64,000 bases of DNA from Labyrinthula sp. Ha. Taxonomy: Eukaryota > Sar > Bigyra > Labyrinthulida > Labyrinthulaceae. Position numbers and translations under genes: made by a program. The notes beneath the pieces are model-generated. The model saw only the letters and a program-made list of their open reading frames with translations, was not told where the DNA came from and made no database searches. Below are positions 10,301 to 19,735 of this stretch, in pieces (within the stretch, counting starts at the first letter, position 1; each line of letters opens with the position of its first letter). The stretch is from positions 62,001 to 126,000 of the forward strand of contig JAALGZ010000055.1 of NCBI GenBank assembly GCA_015227615.1. Reading direction: 5' to 3'.

Positions 10301-12763
10301 ACAAGTAATTCTATTTTGTTTTGAACAGCAATGAAACACCTCGGCAATAGACTCTATTCTTAAGATAGCCCCCGTAGGAATCAAGAAGTTGCAAGTCAAA
10401 ATAATTAGATCAAATTTACTTGAGGCCTTTTCTAGATGTTGTTGCAAGGTTTGTGCATTAGTTATCTTAAGTTCACACAGGTTCTGATTTATCCGTGCAA
10501 ACGACCGTTGTTTTGTATTCTGGGGCCTTGCTCGCGCAACTCGGAAAAGACTCTTTAGGCTTCTAATGTGAAGTCTCGAAGCGTCAAATTCACAGGCAGT
10601 TTTTTCAACATCAAGAATGGAAGAAAGGGAAGCAGCGGTGAGAAGTTTTGAGATATCATTCTTTGGTATTGAAGGCAAGGCACTTGAAGTATGCAGTAGT
10701 ACCTGTTCCCGACAACATGTATACCGTTTAACTTTCAACTGACTTGGAAATAATTGACTGAGCTTCACCTTCCCCTCTTCTACAAGAATACTTATGCAGT
10801 TCATTATTTCAGCAACTTCCTTAGGTTTTAGTAAAGAAACAGAAACTAACAGATCCTCTAAATATTCAGCTAAATGATACGCATCAACTTTCAGAGTCTT
10901 CGAAAGATGGTTGGTAGAATTGATTAAGAATGGCGATACGAGCTTTCCAGCGAGATTATTTGACAAACCTAGACACTTCTCAAGACATAATTTTAAATTT
11001 GAACTGAGAAAATACCTTTGAAACAATGAGAAATTAACTTCACTTCTGAAAAGAAGAACAAAGGTATGTGCAATTGTTACAAAAGTTTTCCCCTTGCACT
11101 TTTCATATTCAGTTTTCAAAAATAAACGAAGTTTTTTGCAAAGATGTTTAAGTTCTGTTTCTGACAAAACAATTGAATCTGGGGCAAAATTTGCGTGATC
11201 ATATGAAGTTTCGGATATGTTTCCATCAGATTTGTGGGTTCCCTCGCTTGATGACCCCTCGCCCTGATCTTCAGAATAAAATGAGCTTTCACTCTTGGAA
11301 ACATCAACTTCATTTTCGTTCAAAAGACTAAACGAGTCAACTTTTTTCTTCCAAATCTTTCGTATTGATGTTACTTTCAATTTATTATCCCGCATAGGAT
11401 CAAGAATTTCTAAAATTGACACTATAACTTTTTCATCCTCTCCACTGAAACTAATGTATTTTGATACTTGGTTTAAAAACTTTTTACAGGAAACTTTCCC
11501 ATTAGCAGCTGCTTGCTCACACTTCAAAATCAATATATTAATTTTATTTGGTGGAACCTGTTTTCTCAGACAAGAGCAAGCTTCCTTTACATTTTTCTCG
11601 GAGAGAAAATCATTTTCAAGCAGCAGTTTGAAAAGTACTTGTTTTGAAATAAATTCAGCTTTCTCATGTTTCCTTAAATTAAAAATCAAAAAAAAAATAG
11701 AGAATATTGAAATTGGAAAGCCAAAATCAACCACGAACAGCTCAAACAAATCAGATACAAAAAACCTTCGCTTTTCTAGACTAGCAGAGATTTTTTTTTT
11801 CAACTTCTGTTTTGCTACATTTGAACTAGCGTCTAACCTTATCATAATTAGAAAATTTTGAATAAGTTCAATAATTCTCTCAAACTCTAGGGGAGGTGCA
11901 CCAACCAGGTTAAGATAGTTCACGTAGTTAATTCTATGCTTTTCGTTCAGCTTATTCAGCATCATATCTTTTGATTCAAACACTTGCAATTTTTCAAGCC
12001 CCTTGACTAAAGTCTTAGCTGCGCTCCGGTCGTTCAAAAGACTAACACCACAGTCGATGTTAAGCTGGATAAACTTTTTTGCTGAAAGATAAGCTTTATT
12101 ATCGGTGTCAGCATTTAGTAAAGCATTTGTCAACGTTTGCACCTTGTTTTCTAATATATGCGCCTTCTTTAAGATTTTGGTTAACTGTTGTCTACCCTTC
12201 GCAAAGATTTTAGCCCCATTGGTTCCAAATATGTTTCCGTCTACAGCTTTTCTTAAAGCCTTCGATTTTCTCTTGTTAACAATTTCTGTTGATTCTTTAG
12301 TTCCAACAGCCAACAGTCTTCTAATTTCAGAGATTACATTTAAGAACCTAAAAGAAACTTTAGGACTAATGTCACAAAATAATAAGTATTCTATTACGAA
12401 ACTCCTATAATAATTTCGTGTGCCAGGAATTTCAAAGCACTTTAAAAACATATCAAGATCTTTTCTTGACAAGCTTTGCCTTCCTTTAAGATCATTCTTA
12501 AAGAAAGATTTTAAAGATGATAAGTTTTCCTTCTTGTCTTGATGCAATCCATAAATTAAGCTTTTTCTGGAGCTAAGATCAACATTTGACGACTTATATC
12601 TATATTTTGAATAATTCTTTGCTACCTGTGATAAAAAATTCCTTGATACGATTCTAAAATCAGTACGCGAACTCTTCAGCTTCACATTCTCCTTCTTCTC
12701 TGTAGATGTATCAGTCTCAGAACTATCTGCAGAGGAGGTGCCATTTGAATCTGAATCAATCAT
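7337..12763 (-). CDS. giant EF-hand-like repeat protein, 1808 aa
   Basis: One uninterrupted frame of 1808 codons. The clearest motif is an EF-hand loop, DVNNTGTLEERE, near residues 1060-1071, with D1, N3, T5, G6, T7, E9 and E12 in calcium-binding positions. Weaker or degenerate EF-hand-like loops occur near residues 216 (DADTDNKAYLSAKK), 455 (LDPMRDNKLKV), 980 (FDIEGKKRVYIEG) and 1150 (FRIDKNKEESVQV). The spacing of many paired helices between them suggests a long array of decayed EF-hand pairs, as in the EFCAB6-type large proteins of ciliated eukaryotes. That relationship is my inference from architecture, not from close sequence identity. The N-terminus is a Ser/Asp/Glu-rich tail and the last 150 residues are basic. 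The start is the first ATG, 11 nt downstream of an ACCGTTA motif. No membrane anchor was seen. Lack of introns in 5.4 kb fits the intron-poor style of the window. Confidence 0.85.
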   Translation of the reverse strand: MIDSDSNGTSSADSSETDTSTEKKENVKLKSSRTDFRIVSRNFLSQVAKNYSKYRYKSSNVDLSSRKSLIYGLHQDKKENLSSLKSFFKNDLKGRQSLSRKDLDMFLKCFEIPGTRNYYRSFVIEYLLFCDISPKVSFRFLNVISEIRRLLAVGTKESTEIVNKRKSKALRKAVDGNIFGTNGAKIFAKGRQQLTKILKKAHILENKVQTLTNALLNADTDNKAYLSAKKFIQLNIDCGVSLLNDRSAAKTLVKGLEKLQVFESKDMMLNKLNEKHRINYVNYLNLVGAPPLEFERIIELIQNFLIMIRLDASSNVAKQKLKKKISASLEKRRFFVSDLFELFVVDFGFPISIFSIFFLIFNLRKHEKAEFISKQVLFKLLLENDFLSEKNVKEACSCLRKQVPPNKINILILKCEQAAANGKVSCKKFLNQVSKYISFSGEDEKVIVSILEILDPMRDNKLKVTSIRKIWKKKVDSFSLLNENEVDVSKSESSFYSEDQGEGSSSEGTHKSDGNISETSYDHANFAPDSIVLSETELKHLCKKLRLFLKTEYEKCKGKTFVTIAHTFVLLFRSEVNFSLFQRYFLSSNLKLCLEKCLGLSNNLAGKLVSPFLINSTNHLSKTLKVDAYHLAEYLEDLLVSVSLLKPKEVAEIMNCISILVEEGKVKLSQLFPSQLKVKRYTCCREQVLLHTSSALPSIPKNDISKLLTAASLSSILDVEKTACEFDASRLHIRSLKSLFRVARARPQNTKQRSFARINQNLCELKITNAQTLQQHLEKASSKFDLIILTCNFLIPTGAILRIESIAEVFHCCSKQNRITCPMTAECFAKEFYHQLSRLQTLHPNWEFKLRFPETLKMSKFATYGSFLTGPAILKSWLANYYGNAGVDARALAQKNILYKSREYFLKILSQTVKISDKPTSVSEITQMTVHQVLCCEISKFTSKFISLADLHKLLKVTGVRFSYNRIRPLLTVFDIEGKKRVYIEGFLQYILTALTSNMESSLNQIRAKYSKIRGRLLRKIEFSNMSADINLNALCEALRLLGFDTNPDSELLINIFDIFDVNNTGTLEEREFLRLVEPKVSITFLERKLRKSFKILHLSGFKVETLLEKYPQLDNQQYSVKTFENLIGDLGIPLSLAERSFLVSTFRIDKNKEESVQVTEFKRFVRGRGKLIRVGKSNGSLRVKGILQDAEIDSGTKLPVNELQPPLSEKNIEPMKQPSVSILQPVDEYTPRKYISLCLEKVLCHEYLQHVNWLALDPSGFPFQFSRLASILGVKENAMNLEAFFRQEVNDRNIISVSDIKKLQEIYILRRLRKQLKKDLRRIFNFQNNSKSNILKLFSQAVNLKLNNLRGFLESNLVEIQAEDVSSCLQTVLVRFDSAVVDLNYLVLVLIRFGRKTESDKNVELGGFFFGVSKREIDLFRSACRKIIDFVLLPALSSSTEAFLIFLLPYSFQTETSCDFRKNTFDEVNQRSHRLCSISLFMIKTEPSPILDIKLKKKRLNIMDVVQDPFLSLEYAVLNKGSKGFCGKDVKFVSRIGVPNIPPDKFLNFAIKRLASEELATFFPINQEAESTLLISFLLNVVWNNKLVVFKYAWSKIGLPEILAMVNKTETKNRFLATISLYYGRLENPCAFKGIGGLGEKIFSARSKLLNSSCMLQLRISTGSFYPGINLWNKTSQNSKMEKNRATLGLVFSYLIIPYYCLDILVWLVSAFTECRKKSRKRKVYRLVLNFIDLCGEISRKKLAILQKGLINCERHKLPSRSFLKQVYSFVRKHYKGDLVSSNNLGEKKRIQRKNEQSEPGVNIETQ

Positions 12764-12773
12764 TTTCCTTCTT

Positions 12774-12780
12774 TAACGGT
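12774..12780 (-). promoter_or_regulatory. ACCGTTA motif (TAACGGT on plus)
   Basis: ACCGTTA lies 11 nt upstream of the ATG of the EF-hand giant, in the same position class as the copy before the ATP-grasp gene. It could be an initiator or Myb-like site; its function is inferred from recurrence only. Confidence 0.35.
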
Positions 12781-13124
12781 TATCAATTGGGCTTTGTTAG
12801 AATAAACAAATCATCCAAGACAGAAAAAATTGCCGCAAAAAAACTCAAGAACTCAAAATACTGTAATAAAAATCGTCTGCAATAAACTAACTTCCCTTTT
12901 AGCCATTCTTATATTCTCAGTTATGTCCAGAAAGATATCCTAAAGACGCAACCAACTAAGGTCAATCATATGTTCTCCCATTTCTACTAAGTTGTTTCAG
13001 ACCAAAAGATATTTTTCTTAAAGGGCATGTTCTTAAAAATGTAGTAAAGAAAAATAATCCATTTCCGCTTAAATATCTTAGAATGAAAGATAAAAGATTT
13101 CTATCAGTAAGCAAAAAGAGTAAC
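12781..13124. other. intergenic between giant EF-hand gene and SDR 3' end
   Basis: AT-rich spacer with no feature recognised apart from the promoter side of the giant gene. The SDR stop (TAA) is embedded in GTAAGT, a perfect donor consensus, so a longer alternative SDR transcript extending into this spacer cannot be excluded. Confidence 0.4.
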
Positions 13125-13929
13125 TTACCTAGCACCTAAGTTTTGTCTTCCTCCATCAATTGCAATACATTCTCCAGTAATAAACCTACTTTCCGAAGAA
13201 GTAAGAAAATAAACCAAGTCTGCAACTTCGTTTGGAGAAATAACTCTGCCTACTGATTTAGCCAAGGGATGTGTGTCCAAGGAATGAGTCAGGAAATTAT
13301 CATATGCTTCTCCTACTACACCTCCTCTGTTATGAATAGGCGTGCTAACAACACCAGGATTTACTGCATTTACTCTAATACCAAATTTAGCAAGATCTAC
13401 TGATCCGCAACGTGTCTATATGAAACAAGATAAATGAAGTTACCAATTGATCTACTGCGGATTTGGATGCACAGTAGACTGCACAACCACCAAAGCTTTG
13501 CAAACCAGTTACACTTGAAATGTTGATCACACTAGGATGTAAAGTTTTATCACAACTTTTTAGTAGCGGAATAACTTCCTCCGTCATTTCAAAGACCGTT
13601 TGAACATTTGCTTTAAACACTTCTTCGTAAGTCTGAACTGATGTTTGCCCAACTTCACCTCCTCGAAATATCCCAGCGGAGTTTACTAAAGTGGTTAATG
13701 CATTGCTCCCCAGTTTCTCCATACTCTCTTTCACTGCTTTAGCACAAGCGTTTGGTTTGGTTAGATCGCAAGCGACAAAGTCGAAAATGGAGCCTTCTTG
13801 CTTCAATTTTTGCAAGGAATCAACGTTTCTTCCTATACCAATAACTCTGAAGCCATTCTTAGTCAGTTTCTTAGCGGATGCTTCCCCAATTCCAGATGAT
13901 GCCCCAGTACAAATTGCTGTTCTTATCAT
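13125..13929 (-). CDS. short-chain dehydrogenase/reductase (SDR), classical type
   Basis: NAD(P)-dependent oxidoreductase with a Rossmann fold, 258 aa in two exons (13929-13444 and 13415-13125). Family marks are the cofactor loop TGASSGIG (residues 8-15), the NSAG motif (83-86, usually NNAG), structural N108, catalytic S138 in INISS, and the Y152-x3-K156 pair in YCASK. After the 28-nt intron the frame continues into the FGIRVNAVNPGVV segment and the C-terminal GECIAIDGG motif, exactly where classical SDRs have them. Without splicing the frame stops early and loses these motifs, so the intron is secure. Substrate cannot be told: the family covers sugars, steroids, fatty-acyl and polyol substrates. 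No targeting peptide is evident. The end of a TIR element lies 149 bp upstream of the ATG, so the promoter must be short or lie partly in the element. Confidence 0.92.
13416..13443 (-). other. 28-nt spliceosomal intron in the SDR gene
   Basis: GTAACT donor and ATATAG acceptor, phase 0, 28 nt. Removing it joins DQL to TRCGSVDLAKFG and restores the conserved SDR helix and NPG motif. This is among the shortest intron sizes known outside ciliates, nucleomorphs and a few protists. Confidence 0.9.
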
Positions 13930-14077
13930 ATTGATTTGTATCTTTGGTTTCCTGTTTTTCTTGGGCTCTCTTGGAAATTTCTATGAAAATTCCTGACCAT
14001 CAGAGGGAAGACTGCCTGAAATTAAATATGATTGCTAAAATGCAAAACGCCTTCAGGGACTATTTGTACAAGAAAAG

Positions 14078-14970
14078 GGGCTCAGATTTTTTTATTCCGG
14101 AGTCAGATACTCCTCGCGATCTCATTGGTTAGATCGATTTCCCAAATTTTTTTTTCATCATACTTCGTCCGAATACTGGAGGCGCAGAATCGCCATTTCC
14201 CATACTTCGACAAAAATGGAGGAGGCAAGCAACAAACTGAAGTGTACTAGAAGATACCAAATAAATATTAATAGCTAAAAGTCAATAAAATGCGAGGTTG
14301 CCTGATCCTAGCGTAGTGGAGGGCATGAAAGGTTCTCCGCGACTTTAAAAATGGCCCCCATGACTCGGCCCTCCTTCCCCACTCGGCCCTCGATGAAGGT
14401 GAGGATGGATTTAAATCTTTTTCCATAGGTTGAATACAGAAACTTGAAAATATGTGTAGAAGTTAATAAGTAAATATATGAAGTGAAATAATGAAAAATT
14501 TAAGATAAATAATTTTGAAAACTGAATTTCAGAAGATTTAGATTTTTGTTAAAATTAAAATCTAAAAATTAAGTGGATTCGTCATCTAATCTAGGTGCAA
14601 GTTTTTTAATCCAAAACAACTTTCTTTTTTTCTTGAAATATGCATCCATGAGCCTCATCCCTTTCTTTCCAATAATCCTGAACCTTGACCTTTACCTTGA
14701 ATAAATCCTCCATTTTCAACCCTCTGAGCAGCTCTAAATCTTTTAAATTCTTGTTAAATCTTGTATATTCTTGCCAAATCTCATAATTTTTTGTGTTTTC
14801 GAGGTACTAGCTTTGTCTTGTTCTGTCTTTTTTCATGCAACTGTCATGATTTCAAATTTTTTATTTTGATTTTGTTGGTTTGTTTTCTTCAAAAAAAATT
14901 TTTGGGCAAGTAAAAATTCGGCCAATGAAAATTTGAAGTATCTGACTCCGGAGTCATAAAATCCTATTCG
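14078..14970. mobile_element. TIR element A (Mutator-like non-autonomous element)
   Basis: An 893-bp element with no coding frame. Its ends are imperfect inverted repeats of roughly 65-75 bp: the right end read inward gives GACTCCGGAGTCAGATACT followed by a CATTGGCCGAATTTTTA stretch, and the left end reads TCCGGAGTCAGATACTCC followed by CATTGGTTAGATCGA. The end contains the perfect palindrome TGACTCCGGAGTCA. A 9-bp direct repeat CAAGAAAAG flanks it (14069-14077 and 14971-14979), the target-duplication length typical of Mutator-like elements. The outermost 10-13 bp of the two ends match poorly, so the exact borders and the superfamily are tentative. Interior parts recur in the element at 60.7-62.0 kb, and an inverted relative lies at 63.3-64.0 kb. 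Confidence 0.65.
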
Positions 14971-14979
14971 CAAGAAAAG

Positions 14980-17971
14980 AAACGGGAAAGATGAGTCTAA
15001 TTAATCGGGTTTTAGTTGTAAGAAGATTAGTTATGGTAGGTTAGGGAGTGTTTCTTACGCTTGGAGCTTAGGTTGTGATACTGTGGCTACTAGCAAAACC
15101 TTAGCTTTTGCCAACTAGTTTTGTTAGATATCTTTAGCTTAACTTTATGAGTAACAAATTTCCGGTGGTTGACCCACCAAAACCAGACAACAATAATCTT
15201 CTTTCTGCACATAGTGTAAAAGCTTGCATGCACTGCTCAACCAGTATGAGCATAAGCGGCGAACGCGGTAGAAAATATAATAATCATAATCTGCAAAATA
15301 GTATTGGTTTTGAGGAATAAAACTTTACATGCAAGTGCAATGCACGGTTAGTTTTATCATATGTAGTAGCAAAGCAAAGGCAAGAAAATTAACTAAAACT
15401 TTAAGTAAACTAGCAGGAATTGGAGGCTTACAAACCAACCCAACTAGAATAAAGGTCACATATTTTTCTTCAATTTCAAGTCATCATCAAGAGCTAATAG
15501 AGAGAATAGAGGTTAAACTATTGATAACCATCGCTTTGTGGCTTAAAACAGGACTCTCATCGATGTCTCAATCCTCTACAGTTGACCCCCTCTTTGAATT
15601 TAGGTTCAACAAACTGTATGTCATAAAATGTACCCATATTTTACACCTTCCTCGACAAATAATTAAAAGAAGAGAGTTTTCAGAAAAAGAAATTTCCTAG
15701 CTAATATTTATTTCACTAGAATCCTACGTAACTGCGGACGCATATGAGTAAGCTGTTCTCTGTTGAACACATTAATTCGTATACCCTTAGGTACAACTAT
15801 GAGGTTAGAAAGCTTTAACAAGTACGGAATATGTACTGTGTGGTTTCCTTTTGTCTAACTGATGCAAAAATATGGCAAATTATCTGTTGTGTTACCGGGT
15901 ATATTTCATAGTTCACAAGCCTATGACTTTGAATAAGAAACAATTAGAAAACTCTAAACGACATCTCATCTGCCGAGGGCAATGTTTGGGTGACAAATTA
16001 TGATGAGTTAAGTGACAACACACACTTTGATTTCCAATTCGCTCACAACTCAAATCACTGGCTTTCCACTCATTACCATATTCAGAGAATAAGCCTAGCT
16101 ACAAACTGACCTGATGTTGAGTTTTCCTCTGATAAAGACTAGCAGCAATTCCTCCGACGTGGAAAACCTCTTCAGATAAAAGTAGGAGAGCATTAAACGT
16201 GAACTTTAACACTCAATAAGAAAAAAAGAGAATCAACAAACTTTAATTGACCATGCTAAAATTTTACCTACGATACAACAACAAAAGCTCCAGCATATCT
16301 AAATGTCAAACTCGAGGTGGGTGGTCCTATGAGATGAGCTCTTACAGAATTTGATACCCCATATGAAGTATGAAAACAGTGTTAATAAGCAAATTTGAAT
16401 TGTATTGGCTTTTCAAACAAATTGCATGTAGATAGTAATTCTGGATAAATATGTATTTTTTTAAGCTCTATTATACAAAGGTTTATTTATTAGTTCCAGA
16501 ATCTCAATACCGTAATAGCTCATTTCTGTAAGTCTAGGTTAGCAGGATACACAGTTAGAGGGTTATACTCCATGCATTAGTGCAATAGGAGCATTTAACA
16601 ACATTCACCAACTTATATTGATGTTGAACTGGCCCATACATCAAACATTAACCTTTGCGTTCTATTTCCACTGAATAGCAGTATAGGTTTCTTTTACCAG
16701 GTTGCCATGTCTAGCAGGGCAAAGAGCAAGTTTTCAGATAATTTACCCTAGCAAAGAAACCTTGTGGTTAAAACAGAAGGTGGATAAAATTTATTGTCAA
16801 CCGTGGAACTACAAATTTAGAAGTTTTTATCGAGGAAGCTTCTACTGGAGTTTTTTATGACCAAAATATAAGCATTCCAGTATTGCATTATTTGCCATTC
16901 ACACTCTTACAGATGTAGACAATATGCGATTTAAACTTAACAACTATAAATGGTGTCAAACTCCATGTATACCTAACTGATATTAGTTACTTTTTCTGAA
17001 AATTTGAATTCCTGTCCCAATTGCTTCCAGTTCCTTGGGAATAAGAAGAAGGTAATGTTACATGAAAGACGTAACTGTTTGTAATGATAAATTTATTGAA
17101 AACAGTTTGAAGGTCCTTATAACGCAACTATATCGGAATTATATAATAACTCATTAACAGCATCATTTCTCTGAAGCGCTAGAAAAAGCACTGATCCCAA
17201 TTTCCTTATAAGAAACGTTTCCGACGAAAAGTAGCACAAGGTTAAAACATGTCTTTGTTCTTAGGAAACATTCTCAAAAAATTAATGCCTTGATTAGGTT
17301 TGAACAGTTAGAGGAGTATAAGAATAAGCCACAAATGAAACATCTAAAGCTCGTGTATCAGGGTACTACTAATTCCTTACAACATAGCTAATTTGCGGGA
17401 GCACACACTCTAGGTGAGCACTGGTCAACTATTGATTAACAAGCTAGACTTTTTTCATTAATAATATAGTTCGATTTACTCTAACAATTTTGTATATATA
17501 TCCAAACATACGCAGTTATTGGCTCTTTTGCCCTGACGCTTCTCCATCATATGCTACAAACTAATCTAGTGTGCCCTGAAACTTCCATCCCAAATGCTGT
17601 CATTTGAATTTTGTTGCACATCGATAACAAAATGGAAGCACTTTTATTTCTTCTAAGTACAAGAAGTTCCCTCGAGTTTTTCAGGGATGATTCAACCTAA
17701 ACTATCTCTTAGAAACATGAACAGGGGAAAGTTTCTTCAACTGCTTCAATGGCTTCAGCACAGACAAGTTTTTATGCCTGTCGGTGACTGAATGAAATAA
17801 ACACTCACCTCTAGTCAATGCTATTTGTAATATAACCGTTGTTGGATACATAACTTAGCAGTTAATATGATATCTAAAAGTTTTGAAAATTCAAGACATA
17901 ATTAATTTAAAGATACTTGCTTCACTTAAGTTTATTGTATCAGAAAGCTAGTTGATAAGGAATATTTAAAT
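14980..17971. other. gene-poor stretch
   Basis: The only longer frame is a 123-codon plus-strand frame (15329-15700) with no recognisable motif; its length is at the edge of what chance gives here. No repeat or RNA gene was recognised. Confidence 0.45.
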
Positions 17972-18973
17972 TTATAAAGCCCACTTAGCGACCATATCTT
18001 GCCTCCACTTTGGTGAATATATTCTCTCCGGTGAAATTTTGCTGTTCTTGATAAGAGTGGAGATGACTTTAGAATGCAGATTTAGTATAATGGTTTCCTG
18101 CACATAACTACCAAGATTCAAATAGAGCTCTAACCCATTTCGGTGACAAACATTTCTCAAAGTCTTGGTTATCAGATAAGTATTACAGTGCACATTTGGA
18201 GTATTCAGTGATCCCATGTATAACCATATGTCCAAGTTTTTTAACCTTTGGAGTAATCTTAAGTTATTACTAATTCCAAGAAACAACGGGATGTGTACTT
18301 CCTCTACAGAAAAACCAACACCTATTGATAGGGCTTCCAAAGAGGAAAATAGTTCCATCTCTATCCTCTTTCCTAACGGAATGGATTGAGATCGATTCAT
18401 TTGAATATTTGAAAGTATTAGATTTTTAATTTGAGGCAAATTGATGACTTTATAGCTTTGTTGAACGGAATCTCCAAGACGCAAATTACCCAATTTCAAC
18501 TCTTCAACCGGCACTATAGCAGCCAGACTAAATGCAGAAAGGAGCAAAATTCTTGGTTTGTTTTCAGCATACACATCTGAAATAGAGAACTCAACAGATT
18601 TTGGTGTTGTTAGTTTTACCATGGTCGAAACTAATTCTTCCCATGGGGTTGTTCCTTGTGTAGAAAATTGGCTGGTTCCACAGAAGATGATCTTTGAGAG
18701 TGAAAGATTCTCAAAACAAATAGGCAATAAGCTCAAAACATTTCGTTTAATACATTTCAAGTTTTGAACATCTATTTTTAATTCGTTTACTTTACGTATT
18801 ACCTGATCAAGCGTTTGCTGGGAAACGTATTCATCTCTCATAGAGAGATAGTTTACAAAGGTCAGTGTATAGAAACTTTCCTTTTCATTTGTTTGAAAAA
18901 GAGTGAGTCCTTTTACTATTCTATATTGGGTGTATTTGGTGATTACTGGTGGAGGACCAAAAGGTGAGGTCAT
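17972..18973 (-). CDS. LRR-like orphan protein, 333 aa
   Basis: Single-exon protein without a clear family match. Several segments have the spacing of irregular leucine-rich repeats: EELKLGNLRLGDS, IKNLILSNIQMN, LEALSIGVG and LKNLDIWLYMG, between about residues 160 and 265. Such irregular LRRs are typical of F-box/LRR and RNI-like proteins, but no F-box is visible at the N-terminus. No signal peptide or membrane span is seen, so it is probably intracellular. A second minus-strand single-exon protein of similar build lies at 43.1-44.1 kb, which may point to a lineage-specific family. The start is the first ATG. The length of the frame makes chance very unlikely. Confidence 0.75.
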   Translation of the reverse strand: MTSPFGPPPVITKYTQYRIVKGLTLFQTNEKESFYTLTFVNYLSMRDEYVSQQTLDQVIRKVNELKIDVQNLKCIKRNVLSLLPICFENLSLSKIIFCGTSQFSTQGTTPWEELVSTMVKLTTPKSVEFSISDVYAENKPRILLLSAFSLAAIVPVEELKLGNLRLGDSVQQSYKVINLPQIKNLILSNIQMNRSQSIPLGKRIEMELFSSLEALSIGVGFSVEEVHIPLFLGISNNLRLLQRLKNLDIWLYMGSLNTPNVHCNTYLITKTLRNVCHRNGLELYLNLGSYVQETIILNLHSKVISTLIKNSKISPERIYSPKWRQDMVAKWAL

Positions 18974-19458
18974 TTTATTTTGTATTTTGTTTTGTTAGAA
19001 TGATATTTTGGACATCAAATAGTGTTCTAAAATTACATTTTTTTCTTAGTATTTTTTACATTTATTGTTCTAGGCAAAAAAATATTCGAATATAAAATAC
19101 GAAAATATATTTTCAAGAATAAAACTTCTTCATATTTTCGAGTATTCTAATTGGTCTTCCGCTACAATGAAAGAGGGATATTCTTATACGAGGCCAAAGC
19201 AATTAAATAGGAAGATATGATCTCTTATCTAGTTCAATATAATGTAATGCAAAGAATAACTAAAACAGAAACTTCGCAAAACTCGTTCATTTTTTTATTT
19301 ATATTTTTTTGTTGTTAAATTTTATTATCAAGTAGTTTTGAACGGAACTCTCAGAGATTTACCTAGTGAGCATGATTAAAGCTTTGTGTTTCTCTCAGAA
19401 AAGTTTTACTTCTTTTGATTAAGCTTTAGTTGTTTCTTCAAGAAGAAGAACCAGAGCT
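18974..19458. other. shared upstream region between two divergent genes
   Basis: AT-rich promoter region between the LRR-like orphan (minus) and the coiled-coil miniprotein (plus). AACGGAA at 19341-19347 resembles the motif seen before other genes here. The sequence just before the plus-strand ATG contains polypyrimidine-AG runs, so a 5' exon of the miniprotein could lie here. Confidence 0.4.
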
Positions 19459-19719
19459 ATGTCCTTGCCAGTAAAAGAAGTAACGAAATTTGGCAGAGAT
19501 AAGGATTTGCAAGCAGATTCCCCAGAGATGAAGAATATAGAAGTCTTAAACCAGCTTCGACAAGATGTACAAATTTTACAAGGAGAGAAAAACCTATTGC
19601 TAACTGAAGTTTCCACACTTGAAAAAGAAAATAATATGATAAGAGATAAATACGAACTTGCAAAAATTCTTTTTGCTAGACAGTTATTGATAGATGAGGA
19701 AAATGCAACACGAGAATAA
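19459..19719 (+). CDS. small coiled-coil protein, 86 aa
   Basis: Unrecognised protein with a convincing heptad pattern from about residue 25 to 75 (EVLNQLRQDVQILQGEKNLL and TEVSTLEKENNMIRDKYELA), so a dimeric or trimeric coiled coil is likely. There is a basic head and no membrane span. The ATG at 19459 is chosen because a stop lies 36 nt upstream in frame; an extra 5' exon is possible. Its TAA is only 16 bp from the stop of the convergent cullin gene, so the two 3' UTRs must overlap. Small length keeps confidence moderate; composition and heptads argue it is real. It could be the last exon of a longer gene. Confidence 0.6.
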   Translation: MSLPVKEVTKFGRDKDLQADSPEMKNIEVLNQLRQDVQILQGEKNLLLTEVSTLEKENNMIRDKYELAKILFARQLLIDEENATRE

Positions 19720-19735
19720 TTACAAGTGAGACTAA

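Noticed and set aside
11295-11861. 188-codon plus-strand frame inside the EF-hand giant
   Set aside because: Lies antisense to a clear 1808-codon gene; its Ser/Phe-rich composition is that of an antisense shadow.
15329-15700. 123-codon plus-strand frame as a gene
   Set aside because: No motif, no promoter word nearby, and its length is at the limit expected by chance for this composition.
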